Source: Gongronella butleri (taxonomy: Eukaryota > Mucoromycota > Mucoromycetes > Mucorales > Cunninghamellaceae). From it: a stretch of 64,000 bases of DNA. The notes under the pieces are model-generated. The model worked only from the letters and a program-made list of their open reading frames with translations, was not told where the DNA came from and ran no database searches. Position numbers and translations under genes: made by a program. Shown in pieces: positions 1 to 12,097 of this stretch; the stretch's first letter is position 1, and each line of letters opens with the position of its first letter. The stretch covers positions 32,767 to 96,766 of the forward strand of contig JAIWZP010000082.1 in the NCBI GenBank assembly GCA_025201375.1, given 5' to 3'.

Positions 1-794
1 TTTCGATAATCGTCATTTGCGCGCTTTCCAATGGCTGCAGCGCCACAGAACTGGGCTCATTTGAATGAGAAGGCTTGAAATTATTGAGTCAAAGGAAAAG
101 TATCCTAGTAGGTTAGGTATTCATCGAAAAACACAAAAACATACTAAAATTGTTTAAATCGAAATTTTCTCGACATCTATTAGATTGAGCAACCATTTTC
201 AACGTCCCGGCGCAAGATGAATAGAGGCTCAAATCATCTGTAAAGAGTTCATTGCACACTAGTGCAAGTATTTTTACGTGATGGATCAATAAAAATGTTA
301 AAGTGCACCAATTCAAGATTTACTCGTGTTCGAGTGATCCGTTTTCCGTCAAAACGGAACAGGTCTCCGTCATTCACATTGAAAGCATCATGCAAAGGGG
401 AAAAGGCCCTAACGAGCATCGATGTGGGCGGTGTTATCGAAAATGTGAAATTACAAGCGTGAAATTGATCGTTTTCCGCAGAAAAAAAAAACATTGCTAA
501 CCTCCTAGCGATTCATTCAGTCGAGGGCTCCCGGTGCGAATAATCGACACAAATTTCAAGCGTATCAATTGACACGGTTGCCCATTAAACCCGATTCACT
601 GCAAAATGCGCCAATTTGTCATTTTCTCCAGTGGTTAACGAGTTTCAATGGAAAGAAAGAGCTTCTCAAAAAATCGTTACTTCTGCCGAGACGCGGTCGG
701 GGTTTGAAATGAGCACTCATTTTGAGCAATTGCTCCCCTCCCTTGCTCTTTTGTCTTTCTTTCTCCGTTTTTCTTTTCTCGAATCGACACAATC
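1..794. other. Upstream intergenic region of RTF1
   Basis: No coding region is supported here; the open frames are short and low in quality. The segment carries a TTTTCTCGACA string near 166 that also occurs in the repeat blocks further right, so its left part could be a very decayed repeat copy, but I could not align it over a longer stretch. A pyrimidine-rich tract (about 725-785) lies directly before the RTF1 start codon, the usual look of a promoter and 5' leader in this window. No TATA box is evident. Confidence 0.4.
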
Positions 795-1819
795 ATGGAC
801 GTTGACGACTTTATTCTGCAGCTGGCCGACAAGGACACATCGAAAAAGACATCCAAGCGCTCTAGGAACTAGTGAGTGGCAGAAAGAGCGGGTCATTGGC
901 GTGGATCTTGCTCATTTCTGTTGATGTGTTATTTACATTTTTTTTGCCCTTTTTTGACACTGCCATTTGTCTCGTCAGCGTTTCTGATTCCGAGGACGAT
1001 GCCGGGTTCTCTGATGAGGACGATATGGATATGGTGTCGGAAGAGGAGATTGACGAATATGGACCTGATTTGTACAAGGACGAGGAAGACCGCAGGCGGT
1101 AAATGAGAGCCTTATTTTTCTGGGGGTCGGGTGGGCGAATTGGAGGCAAATTGAACGAATTGAATGAATCAAGCGATTGACGATTTGACATTTTGCAATT
1201 TAGGCTGCTTGCGATGCCTGAAGTGGAGCGCGAGCGAATTCTCAGCGAGCGATCTGAAGAGCGACAGCGATACTTGGAGCGATTGGAGGTGCGCAAGCTG
1301 CTAAAAGGCGGCCGCAATCGCGACGACTCGGCGCGACGTAAGCAGCTCATCTCCTCCGTTGTTTTTTGATGGTTTTTATTGAATTTTCGGGAGGAATTCA
1401 TCCTTTTTTTATTGTCTTTTTTTAGGATCGACACGCGCCAAGGGCACGGGCACATCCAAGGCGCTGACGGAGCTGACACGGCGGCGCGAGGAAAAAAAGA
1501 CGAGCCGATCCAAGCGTCACAGGGAATACTCGCCAAGTCCTGAGCGCCGATCACGCCGTCGCAGCAGCTACGATGATTTTGAGGAGAGCGACGACTGGGC
1601 GTCGGCCGACGAAGAGCAAGCACGTGCCAAGAAGCGCCTGCCGAGCCTCGACGAGCTTCACAAAGCAGGCTTCACGCGCCACATGATCGAACAATGGCTG
1701 TACACGCCGTTTTTCGAAAACACCATTGCCGGCTCGTTTGTCCGTCTGTACATTGGCACTAACCCAAAGAGCAACAACGAAGCCGTCTATCGTCTGTGCG
1801 AGGTCGTTGGTAAATTGAA

Positions 1820-1865
<46 letters not shown>

Positions 1866-2786
1866 AGAAAATTTAGCTAATTCCTCTTTTTTTTTTTTCG
1901 TGTTTAAACAGGCATTGAGCCCTGGCACAAGATGTACAAGATATCCAGTGGCGTCATGTGCAATCGTGGCATCCGTGTCAAGCATGGCAAGTCGGAAAAA
2001 GTGTTCCCAATGGACATCATCTCCAATTCTGCCGTGACTCAGGTAATATTTACATGTCCATGCGTCGGTTTTGGATGGCTCAATGGCCTCCATTTTTCTT
2101 GTATTTTTTTCTAGGATGAATACGATCGGTACCTAAAGACATTGGATGTGGAGCGTGTGCGTGCGCCGACGGTGGAGCAAGTGGATGCGAAATCGGCCGA
2201 GATTAGTAAGGCCAAGGAGTACGTGTTGAACGACCAAGAGGTGGCGGCTATGGTTGCGCGCAAAAAGGAGGTGACTGGCGCGAGCGCGAATGTGGCCATG
2301 GAACGTGCCGAGCTTCTTGCGCGTCTGGCCCACGCGCAGGCGCATGGTGACGCCGACCAGGTGCACAAGGTGTCATCGCGCCTCAACGAGCTGGATGCCA
2401 TCAACGAGAGCCGCCAAGATGGCAACGTCGACAACCAGCAGCGCATCTGGGAGGACATCAATCGCCGTAATCGCGAACGCGACAAGATCGAGTCCACACA
2501 GGTAGAGAAGAAGCTTGCCGAGGAGCGCAGGAAGGCTCTCCAGATGGCAATGAAGAAACAGCAGCAGCAGCAAGAACAAGCCGGCGACGATGCCGCCGCG
2601 TTAACAGACGCGCCAAAATCGTAAGATTTCGCTTAAAAACATGAAAGAAATTCGCAAAAAGTGCCTAATATTATTCTTTTCTATTGTTTCAGCGACAATG
2701 CCATGTCCGCCATCATCATGGTCGCAAGCTACGAAGAATTGGTGCGCTCGGCCGCCAAAGAAATCCAGATTGAGCTCATTGAATAA
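795..2786 (+). CDS. RTF1: RNA polymerase-associated protein Rtf1 (Paf1 complex)
   Basis: Seven exons (795-871, 979-1098, 1204-1337, 1426-1809, 1912-2042, 2115-2620, 2693-2786) join in frame to a 481-residue protein. Residues 1-60 are acidic. Residues about 65-105 (RRLLAMPEVERERIL...) match the histone modification domain, which in yeast stimulates Rad6/Bre1 H2B ubiquitination. Residues about 182-305 form the Plus3 domain (LDELHKAGFTRHMIEQW, FVRLYIG, CEVVGIEPWHKMY), which binds phosphorylated Spt5 repeats on elongating polymerase II. A charged helical region follows (about 330-440) and the C-terminus ends LIE. The protein should act in the nucleus in transcription elongation. Intron 4 holds about 40 consecutive A residues. 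If the last intron is retained, the protein stops at 2622-2624 and lacks the final 31 residues. An AATAAA-like signal overlaps the stop. Family identity is very firm. Confidence 0.95.
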
Positions 2787-3449
2787 TAAAAATTGCATGT
2801 TTCCCTGTTTTTCGTCACTTTTTTTTTTTTTTCTTGGTTGCCTAAAACAAGTTGACCGCGTCGGACCCAACCAAGACAATTCAAGATGACAAGCAAACGA
2901 TTGCTTGTAAATGGCGTCATCACGCGTTCAAACACACATTGACACTTTTCCAATGAGAAAAACGCGGTGACATGGGTGACAATGGTAGGGTACACAGTAG
3001 ACAAGCACCCAGGTTCGGGGATGACGCGTCAAAACGGGGACAGCGTGAAGCAGCCACACGTGAGAGGCTAGGTATCATACAGTATCTCGGCACTTTTGTG
3101 TTTCTCACCTATTTTCTTTTTTTTTTTTGTCGCACGACAAAGTGCCATTGGGCTTGACCGGCTAAAAAACCTTTGGCATTGGGGCATGGACGCCGTGTGC
3201 ACGGAACAAAGGGGGGGAGGGGAGCTCCGAACAAAAGGGGCATGGAGCTGGATGCATCCATTCTACGTACTTTTCCTTCTTCTTCTATTAGTTTCATTTC
3301 ATTGCGGGCCCCGGGTCGGATCAAGCAGGGTGAAAAAGAGTCACTTGGTTTCGCTTTTTATCAGATGTGTATTGTGAATTCAATATACGAGTGGAAAAAA
3401 AAAAGAAGATGAAAAGGGGGGGAGGGAGCACAAGATGATTCATGGCAGA
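2787..3449. other. Convergent intergenic region with poly-A/T tracts
   Basis: This lies between the 3' ends of RTF1 (+) and the AtuA-like gene (-), so it should hold two terminators and 3' UTRs. A TAATAAAAA poly(A) signal sits at 2784-2792. Homopolymer runs (2820-2832, 3118-3129) and G-rich stretches (3210-3225, 3415-3425) are present. I see no gene. Confidence 0.5.
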
Positions 3450-5981
3450 TCAGAGCTTGGCATTGGTTGGCACCAGATCAGCGGGAAGCTCAACATCGAC
3501 GCTCGAGAGCACTTGTTGCGCAAATGTCTTGCCTTGGCGATCGATAATCATGGAGCTAAGGCCGCCACCACCTGTTCAAAAAAAGAGCGCATCGTGTCAA
3601 TAGCAGGCGCGGGTAACACGCCCTTACTTTTTTTTTCTTTTTCTTTTTTTTTTTTTTTTTTTACCTAAAGAGTGGGTCAGCACAAAGTTCATGGCGTTGA
3701 GCCCGGGCAGCTCAAAGCGCGTCACGGAGCCCTTGCACACATGTTTCATGTATTTCGCGACCACCTCTTGCGTCAACGACCGCTTGATATAGGGCAAGTA
3801 TTCTGGCTTGCGCGCAATGATACCTAACCACAAAAAAGCCAAAAGAAAAAAAAAAAAGATCAGTTGTAGACACTTGTGGCACCTGCCATTCCTGGTATTC
3901 CGAAGGACCCGCGCATGACAAATGGGCAAAAACGCGTGTGCGCGCATTCAATTGCAAAAGAGCGGGTGCCACGACATGATTGCAAGAAAAAAAAAAAGGA
4001 CCCTTACCAACATTGGAAGCATCACCCTTGTCGCCACTGCGTCCATAAGCGACATTGATCAATTTGGTCTTGACGAGCGGGCCCTTGATGTCGGGCACAG
4101 GGATAAACGGCACGGCCGGCAGCGAAGCGAATGATTGGTCTTGATCCCAAGCATCCCACTCAATGGCTTGCGGCTGCGTGTCGCCAACCACCAATTGCGT
4201 CTTGATGCTCGACTTTGGCACCAGGCAAGGGAAATGCACAAGATTCGGGATTGGCTTGGGGCGGCCACTGCCACCACCAGTGATGCCGGGCGCCATGCAC
4301 GTCGCGCTCTAGTTCATAAAAATAAAAAAATTAAGAATTTGGCGCGCGTGTCCCCTTGCACACGCTTCTTGCACCCCCCAATTCTTTCACGGATTTACCG
4401 GAATGACTTCCATGGCCAAAAGGCGCAAGGCCGCCGTGTCATTGTGATGACCGGTGAGACGTAAGACAACCTCACGCGTATCACCATGCTTGCCATTGGC
4501 CCCAAAAATGGACTCTGACCCGAGTGCCTCTAGGTTGAAATCGCGCAATGGCTCCATGCCACGCTCCTGCAGCATGGCAGACACTCGCTTGTAGATGGCG
4601 TCGCCCACAGCAAGCGCCTAGGGAAAAAAAATGAGAAAAAATGAGAAAAAGCGAGAAAACGCGAGAAAACAAATCCCCCTATGAATATCACTTGACAAAA
4701 TTGTACCTTTTCTTTCGCCTCGTGGCCACCGATCAGCAGCTCGCCCGACAATTTCCACCCATCCAAAAAGATGCCTGAGCATTTGAGCCATGGAGTGGGG
4801 CGGTAGCCCTTTGCGCCCTTGACGAGGACGCGATTGTGGCCGATTTGGCTCAATTGGACCTGGCGCATGTCGAGGATGACATCGGGCAGCAGGTAGCGTG
4901 CCGGGTCGAGGATCTCGTACAGGATTTGTTCGGACACGGTGGCCGGCGACACGAGGCCACCCGTTTTCTCGGGCTTTGTCACGACAAACTCGCCATTGGG
5001 CTGCACTTCGACGATCGGGTAGCCCATGTTGCTATAGCCGCCATATGCCGAGAACGCGGCATCACGCCAATCGGTCAGATTGCCGCCCGTGCATTGGCAG
5101 CCGCACTCGATAATGTGCCCTGCCAGCGACGCCGACGCGACGCGGTCATAGTACTCGGGCTGCGCCACGTTCCATTTGAATTCATGCAACAAAGGGCCTA
5201 CCACGAGCGCAGAGTCCACGACACGCCCCGTCACCACAATATGCGCGCCTTGATCCAATGCCGCCGCAACAGCCTTGGCACCAAAATATGCGTTCATCGA
5301 CAAAATGGGGTCGTCCTGAGCAGGCAGACGGTCGCTGTCTTTGCCATGCTCCGTCGACGAAATCGTCGAAAACGGCGTCACTTGCTGGAAAGATTCAAGT
5401 GTCGGCGATTCCTTATCCGCAAGCAAATCGTCGCCATACACCGCAGCCACCTTGACACCCGTGATCTTCAATTTCGCCAAAAGTTGCTCAATCGCCACTT
5501 TGCACCCCACGGGATCCAGACCACCCGCGTTCGTGATCACTTTGGTGCCATTCTTCACCAATTGCGGCAAAAGAGGCCGCAGCACCAGCGTCACAAATTC
5601 GTGAATGTGGTCAATGCCCTGCTCCTTGCCAGCCATCAGCCGGCGCTGGCGTCGCGCAGCCAAAATACCCATCGTCACTTCTAAAAGCATCAAAAAAAAG
5701 GAGGCAACAAAAAACGACGCGTCAATTCGCGCGTCCTCTCCTATCTCTTGTTCTTTTTACCAGCAAGATAATCGGCCACGAGATAGTGGAGGTTGGCACC
5801 TTCCAGTTTGACGAGCTGGGCCGCAGCGGCCGTCGAGTCGCCCCCTAGAAAACGCAAAAAAAAAAAAAAAAAAATGGAAAATTAAAGCTTAGTCTTGCAA
5901 ATTTCGACGTGGGAAAAAAAAATCGAGCAGGAACGTACAAAAAGCAGAGTAGCAGCCGATACGAACAGGTGAGGTGGACAT
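3450..5981 (-). CDS. AtuA-family (DUF1446) protein
   Basis: Seven exons on the minus strand (5939-5981, 5761-5844, 4707-5680, 4399-4617, 4008-4308, 3665-3823, 3450-3571) give 633 residues, near the usual length of full two-part family members. The start is set by a short first exon whose end rebuilds IGCYSAFWGDS, the glycine/aspartate motif that opens AtuA proteins. Residues about 5-440 form the AtuA N-terminal domain (NAGGLDP, VVTGRVVDSALV, ECGCQCTGGN, YPIVEV). The C-terminal ferredoxin-like part includes KLINVAYGRSGDKGDASNVG near residue 500. Bacterial AtuA lies in acyclic-terpene (citronellol/geraniol) utilisation operons, but its biochemical role is not settled. Fungal members are widespread, so no terpene function should be assumed. 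No neighbouring catabolic genes support it. Confidence 0.88.
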
Positions 5982-7492
5982 GGTTGTAAAAAAGGGAATG
6001 TAGGAGCAAAAAAAATAAAAAACGAAGAAAAAGGGGGAATAAAACCAGAAACTAAATAGAAGGCGGCGAAAAAAAAAAGACGAGAGGGGTAAAAGAAGCA
6101 AAACGCAGGCGCTTTTACGTAATTTGCATAGTATGAAAGCAAAAAGAAAAGACGGGTGTGGGGTAAAAAAGTGGAGGGGCAAGCGCCCAGTCGGGCTCAC
6201 AATCATGTGTCAAAAGCAATTGGCTTTTTTATTCTCTGCGTCTCTCATGATTCTCCCGGAGAAACTCGCGTCTTGTCATCGGTCGCCCAGGTTCCCATCT
6301 GCGTTGCCTGCCGCCAACTCTAAATCGCCAAGGTTGGAAATAAAAACAAAAAAAGAAAAAAAGAGGGGGCCCGGATTGTGAATTGCTGTGACTTTTTTCT
6401 TTTGCCTCGACCATGGTCTTGGGATTGATGGCGGCGTGGGCGCTCATTTGGCTCCGGATTTAGTGAGCACAGGGAAGCGGCGGCACGTCCAGCCAAGATG
6501 CATTTGTCCTACACGCGCGCAACATGACGTCCGTTGGGAGAGCAAATCGTCCCCAAAATTCCATTTTTATTCAAGGTTGGGTCTGTGCGAACAGCAAGGC
6601 ATAAGAGCAAACAAAAAAAAAAAAAAATAGGGGGAGAGGGCAAGTAGGCTCAAACTATAGCCTCTGTGACATCGATAAGCCCACTGTTCCCGCCGTCATG
6701 CGCTTTTATTCGTGTGCAAAACGGAAAGCGCGCGAAACAAAGATAGGTCTGCTGCATAAACCTTTTTTTTCTTTTTTTTTTTTTAGCAAATGTGTCGCGC
6801 GTGTGCAAAAAAGAGCCCGAAAAAATTGACCAGGGGAAAAGAAAGCCAAGAATCTCAAAGAAACGCGTGCGTGTCAAATGATGGCCCGTAGGAACGTGGT
6901 GTTGTCCGGCAAAACACGGCGGAACAAAAGTCTGTGATGATCATGCTGACAATGTTTAGCATTGGAAGAGAACGAAAGGGCCAATTGGCCGTGGGTGACA
7001 ATAGTAAAAGCTAGAATCAAGGTTAAAGACAATGTGGTTGGGATTCAATCCGATTCCCAAGGCACCCCTCCTTCCTCTAATGTTGTCCCCCTCTCGTCCT
7101 CCTCCCCCCTTTTTCCCCTCCTCTACCGCCCCCCCCTTGTGTCAGTTTGGCTCGCCCAAAACAGGGAACACGGCGAATTGGGCCTCGCACGTACACATAA
7201 AAAAAAGGAATCACGTTCGTCTTGCTCTCTTTTTTTTTCGGTGGTGTTCTTTCTTTCTTCCCTTCTTTTCCTTCCTTTGGGCATGTACATACTTTAAAAA
7301 AAGCCATCCTGTCGCTCGTTTTACATTGTTGATTTGCTTTTTTATTTTTTTATTCATTACATACCTCGTAATTGGATCATAAAAAAGGCGCGTTTCTTGT
7401 GGCTGACCCCTTGTTTTTTTCATTTGTAGTCTCCCCCCTCCCTCTTTTTTCGGTTTTTTTTTCTTTTTGTATCATCCATATAGCATCATATC
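5982..7492. other. Intergenic region, low complexity
   Basis: This 1.5 kb separates two divergently transcribed genes and should contain both promoters. It is rich in poly-A, poly-T and purine/pyrimidine-skewed tracts (for example 6000-6090, 6770-6785, 7070-7135, 7430-7470). Pyrimidine tracts 7425-7470 lead into the downstream start codon. Apart from one doubtful short minus-strand frame (6229-6447, listed separately) I see no gene, RNA or repeat. Confidence 0.4.
6229..6447 (-). CDS. Doubtful small open reading frame
   Basis: A 72-residue frame starts at an ATG in reasonable context (ccaaATGagc) with residues MSAHAAINPKTMVEAK. A pyrimidine-rich middle looks like an intron, and an arginine/glutamate-rich tail follows (EPGRPMTRREFLREN) before a TAA. 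The two ends are in the same frame, and a TTTAG acceptor precedes the tail, but I found no good GT donor. It could be a small basic protein gene with one intron or a chance frame. I recognise no family. Confidence 0.18.
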   Translation of the reverse strand: MSAHAAINPKTMVEAKEKSHSNSQSGPPLFFFFCFYFQPWRFRVGGRQRRWEPGRPMTRREFLRENHERRRE

Positions 7493-8737
7493 ATGACCGC
7501 GTCTTGGTTCGTGATTCGATCGACAACAGGCAATAAGATTGTCAGTTGTCTCCCATCGGCCGAGCCAGCATTACGCTCGCAAGTGTATGTGACGCCTGAT
7601 TTTCAAGGTGATCATTCCTTGTGGACGTGGATGGACACCGTCTATTTGCAAAATAAAGCAAACGCGCTCGTCCTGGACATCCGAAAAGGTAAAAAAAAAA
7701 ATTAGATGTGACCATGGCCATCCCCCATTCTTATTTTTTTTTTTTTTGATTTTTTGATTGATTTTTTTTTTTTTTTTTTTTTTGCAAGGTCGTCTTCGCA
7801 TGATGGAGGACACGGAGATTTGCGTGTACTCGCGCAAGGAAGGGTCGGAAGCGCGCGCACAACAATGGGGCACGCGTACGTGCGTGGATGATTTTGGGCG
7901 CAAGCAGCCGGGCGAGGCGATTTGTTCGCTGGCCAATGACGAATGGGTGCTGGACATGGGTGCAGCAGATGACACAGGGTATGACAAGCTGATCCTGTTC
8001 CCGACGCAGACCATTGATAATGACCATCAGCGCTGGGACTTTGTGCCAGAGGCTCAATGGCTTGATCAGATGAAAATGCAGCCATCGCAAGCGCCATTGC
8101 CCCATCAAGACGACAATAACGCCGCCTACGCGACCGATTTGTCCGCGTACCCCGCCCTCGGCCCAAAGCGAAGCGCGTCCATCGCAAACAGCTTGTCCGA
8201 CCACGCTGATCCCTCATTTCACGCGTCCGCCAACAGCCAAGACGCGTACGAATTCTCCATATCCAGCCGCTCGTCCTCCTCGGCCGACCTGGCAGGCATG
8301 GATTTTCCACACGGCCTGATGCCTGCCAAAAGAGGCTCACAGAGCAGCACGGGCGCGCCTGTGGCTGCATTCAAGGAATGCCATTACCAAGTCTATAGCC
8401 AAAGCCTAAGCCAAGGCGCGATCCAAAGGTAACACACGCTTCCCAGACTCGCAAAAAAAGAAAGAGAGAAAAAAAAGGAACAAAAAGCGCGCCGTGCTTG
8501 CAACATTTTGCCCCGTTCACCACAATTTTCAAAGCAATTGCGTGAAAAAAAAAAGTCAATTCCCGTTTGCTCACTTTTATTTTCTTTTTTCTTTTTTTTT
8601 TGTCCCAGTGACAAGAGCTTGGCCATGGCCGCCGCGTACGAGACATGGCGGTGGTGGCGTGAAAAATCGTCGGACGCGTCCGACGCCAAGCAGCAAGACA
8701 AGGCTCGTGCAACCGTGCTCTCCATGGCCCGCACCGA

Positions 8738-8773
<36 letters not shown>

Positions 8774-9026
8774 GGGCGGAAAAAAATCGAGCGTGTGATC
8801 TCGGTCCCTGGGCAATCGACGCGCGTCCCAATGGGTGCACAGACTTTTTTTTTTCTCGTACAATTGACTTGATTTTCATGTGATCCTTCTTGTTTGTCTC
8901 AATTGCTAGGCAACCAAATTGTTGGGCAATTGTCATGTCCCTGCATCCAACCACCAGACCGTGTTGAACATGACAAATAGGTATATGCTCCAGCTGTACG
9001 AGCAACCATCAACGTCCACGCCCTGA
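7493..9026 (+). CDS. Ricin-B/beta-trefoil lectin-like protein, function unknown
   Basis: Four exons (7493-7688, 7789-8428, 8609-8738, 8910-9026) give a 360-residue protein. Residues 1 to about 155 show the rhythm of a beta-trefoil: FVIRSTTGNKIVSC, KANALVLDIRKGRL, then LANDEWVLDMGAA and HQRWDFVPE. The QxW-like HQRWDF motif is typical of ricin-B lectins. Residues 160-285 are serine-rich and probably disordered. The C-terminal 75 residues carry a helical motif (YETWRWWRE...) rich in tryptophan and arginine. No signal peptide or membrane segment is visible, so a cytosolic role is likely. Introns 1 and 3 begin gtaaaaaaa and are extreme examples of the homopolymer pattern. The lectin call rests on fold-level resemblance only; a lipid- or protein-binding trefoil is equally possible. 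Confidence 0.72.
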
Positions 9027-9405
9027 AAAAAAACAAAATGAGAGGGCATTTCGCCGTTTGATCCATGCTCTTTTCTCACCCATCCACTGCCCTCCCTCCC
9101 ACCCCCTTGCTCGCTACCCACGACAATCGTACATAAAATCTCTGTAGGAAAATCATGCATCTCTCGCTCAATGAAATAAAAAAAAATCCAATGGATTCGC
9201 TACTTTTCGCTATAGCAATGGCGGCTCGAGACGGCTGTGTGCTTGTGTGCGTGTGCGTCCAATGGCTCCAATGGCATGCCTAGAGCCTTTTGGTGCGACC
9301 AAAAAAAAAAAAAAAGAAGGGGAATGCATATTTCTAAAATTTATCAAGAAAAAAACTATTTACAATGCTACAAATTCGATCATTTCAAACGTGTGTCGTT
9401 CGTCT
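9027..9405. other. Convergent 3' region
   Basis: This holds the 3' UTRs of the lectin-like gene (+) and the bS16m gene (-). An AATAAAAAA string at about 9173-9182 is a likely poly(A) signal for the former. A poly-A run (9299-9315) and A/T-rich sequence follow. Nothing coding is evident. Confidence 0.45.
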
Positions 9406-9760
9406 CTATGCTTTAGGCGCGTTCTTCATCCAAGGCTTGGGCGACGCAGGCATCAAGTTGGCCTGACAACAAAAATATAAATGAGAATCGGCAAATGGAG
9501 AGTAATGGGTGCCCATTTCTTACCTCGACAAGCATCTTTTCGACCGTTTCAGAGGGCTGCGCGCCAACAGTGAGCCAATATTTGACTCGTTCAAAATTCA
9601 TTTGGATTTCCTTTTGGCCATGTTGGTTGGGCAGAGGATTGTAAGTGCCGACCTGTTCGAGAGGCTTGCTGTTGCGGCCCGTGCGCGCGTTGGCAACGAC
9701 AATGTGGTAAAACGGCAAATTGCGGCGGCCGTGGCGAGCAAGACGGATACGAACAACCAT
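9406..9760 (-). CDS. MRPS16: Mitochondrial small ribosomal subunit protein bS16m
   Basis: Two exons (9524-9760, 9406-9462) encode 97 residues. The sequence opens MVVRIRLARHGRRNLPFYHIVV and continues ANARTGRNSKPLEQVGTYNP, the hallmark of bacterial-type S16, followed by FERVKYWLTVGAQPSETV. The second exon gives a short proline-containing tail, as in mitochondrial S16 proteins. S16 binds the 5' domain of the small-subunit rRNA; here it should be imported into the mitochondrion. As in yeast and human S16, the N-terminus lacks a long cleavable presequence. The next gene on this strand is also a mitochondrial translation factor. Confidence 0.93.
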
Positions 9761-9908
9761 AGTGAAGAGAATATAAACAAAAAAAGAAAAACAAGTAAAA
9801 GGGCAAGCAGTCGATAGCTGTGTTTGACAATAATGGGGAGAAAAGCAACAGGGCGGAGTTCTGACAGACAACCCCCCCCGGGCGAAGTGTGGCTTGGGGC
9901 CAATTCAT

Positions 9909-9946
<38 letters not shown>

Positions 9947-10066
9947 CACGCAGCGCGTTTCTTTCTATTTTTGCTGCCTTTTTTATTTGAAATGAAGGGA
10001 ATGCAATTGAAAAAAAAGTGGAAAAAAATGAAAAAAAAAAGGTTACAAATACATGGTCAGAGAGGT
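9761..10066. other. Promoter region of MRPS16 and 3' flank of the ProRS gene
   Basis: Between two minus-strand genes. It contains a 32-base poly-A tract (about 9910-9942), a short C-run (9870-9878) and further A-rich sequence (10010-10040). I see no gene. Confidence 0.4.
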
Positions 10067-12097
10067 CTAGATGGATGAGAGCCAGGCAGGCAGATCATCG
10101 AGAGGCAACATGATCTTTTTGTTCGTGTCATTGAGCTGGCGCTGATGGATTTCGACGACACGGTCCTGTAAGGCCTTGCGTCCAAGAACAAGAATCCATG
10201 GGTAGCCAATGAGCTCGGCATCGGTCATTTTACGGCCAAAGCCGATGCGTCTGTCGTCGAGAACCACATCATTGGCCCATGCTTGCGTGTTGTTGACCTG
10301 ATCGTACACGTTGTTGGCCAATTCCTTGAAAGCGTCCTGTTTATCGTCGGTGGCAATGATACATATCTTGTATGGGGCAATGGATGCGGGCCACACCAGT
10401 CCGCGCGTGTCGGTGCGCGCCTCGGCGACCGCGGCAAGCAGACGCGAGATGCCAATGCCGTAACAGCCCATTTGCACAGGCACTTTTTGCTTTTCGTCGA
10501 CAAACGAACATTGTAATGGCTCCGAGTACGTCGTGCCAAGATAAAACGTGTGCGCAACCTCAATGGCCTTGACACTCGCCAATGGAGCCGCGCAATGATG
10601 GCACGCATCGCCTGCCGCCGCTACTCGGTAGTGCTTCGTGTCGATAGGAGCCGCCGCGGCCAGGTCCGATACGCTTCGTGCCACCACGGCATCGTCCACG
10701 AACATCAGAGCGGCCGCGCCCGACGACGTAACCCCCTTGCCAGACTCCGACGAGCCCACCACGCGCACGTCCAAGGTAGCACCAGAACCGTCTTTCTTCT
10801 TTTTATCCAAATCGTCCGCGAGTTCGCCGGTCGCACGCAAGTGTCGCTGCAAATCCGTCGTGACTTTCAGCAAATTGGGTGCGCGGCCACGGGGTGTCAC
10901 CACCATTGCCGTGCCTTTTTTGCTTGGCGAACCTTCCGAGTCAATCGTGTACAAAAGTCGCGTTTCGTCCACTTTTGACGCGTCCCCGTCGAATCGCGCC
11001 TCGGCAAGCTCCTCGTTCGCCGTGTATCCGCATCCGTGACACGTCAGCAGCGTATCTTCACCAATTGGCGAAAGCAAATGGTATTCGTGCGACTTGGACC
11101 CTCCAATGTTGCCACTGTCCGCTTCGGCCTATTCCAAAATAAAATTTGAGAAATTGAGAATTGGTCCCTTGTGTATCATTTTCTTTCGCTTTTTTTTTTT
11201 TTTACCACCAAATAAGGGATGCCGACGCGATCAAAAATCTTGGCATAGGCTCCAGCAACCTGATCATACGTGGAAAATGCGTCTTCCATAGATTTGTCAA
11301 AGCTGTACAGATCTTTCATGATGAATTCGCGGCCACGAAGCAAGCCCGCGCGCGGACGCAGCTCGTCGCGGTATTTGCGGCCAATCTGGTACAGCCGGAT
11401 GGGCAATTGCTTGGCAGATCGCAGCTCTTGCGCCACCAAGCTCGTCACTTCCTCCTCATGGGTCGGTGCCAGCAAGTAGTCCACCTCTTTGCGATCTTTG
11501 AAGCGAAAGAACTGGAAATTGCAATAAAAAAAAAAGAAAAAAACGTGAATATGTCACGTGTGTACAAATTGAGACGCGTTCGCGCTGTCATTTTTTCTTT
11601 TACCTCGCCCTTGGCCGAGCCCCATCTACCCGTCGTCTTCCAATGGTCGCTCTGCAGCAACAGAGGCATCATCAGTCGCTGACCACCAATTGCGTCCATT
11701 TCTTGCTGGATGATATTTTGCAGCTTCTCCAAGGTGCGCAGACCCAAGGGCAACAGGGTATAGACGCCAGACGACGACTAGAGTCACAAAAAAAAAAAAG
11801 GAGGGGCTGTGAGCGTCGATCATGGGCGTGCTATTGAAGGTGTGTACCTGTCGCAAAAAGCCGCCTTGAAGCAGATAAGCATGGCTCTGTGACGCGTTCT
11901 CCGCATAGGCGTGTGTGCGCTCCTTGGTAATAGGCAAAAACTGCTTGGACAGCCTTTGACGTTGCTAGAAAGAACAAAAACGAGAGGGGGTTAAGGCCGA
12001 GGAATTCATCTTTTAAGTGCATACGCACGTCAATGGTCAGGTATCTCCTGCAGTGAGCGCGTGGCGACAAGGAAATGGCGCTGACAGGTATCCTCAT
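10067..12097 (-). CDS. Mitochondrial prolyl-tRNA synthetase
   Basis: Five exons (12029-12097, 11848-11964, 11604-11777, 11206-11511, 10067-11128) all join in phase 0 to give 575 residues. The first 23 residues, rich in arginine and serine with few acidic residues, look like a mitochondrial presequence. Class II synthetase motifs are present: motif 1 around VYTLLPLGLRTLEKLQ, motif 2 around LLAPTHEEEVT and REFIMKDLYSFD, and motif 3 at GCYGIGISRLLAAV. The anticodon-binding domain fills about the last 130 residues. The short insertion between motifs 2 and 3 marks the bacterial/mitochondrial type; yeast AIM10 and human PARS2 are relatives. It charges mitochondrial tRNA-Pro. It lies on the same strand as the bS16m gene. 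Confidence 0.93.

Noticed and set aside
862..1623. 253-residue minus-strand frame
   Set aside because: Antisense to several RTF1 exons and introns; serine/arginine-rich shadow.
4836..5684. 282-residue plus-strand open frame
   Set aside because: Antisense to the main AtuA exon; its composition (H, R, Q rich) is what a reversed coding strand gives, and no family features are seen.
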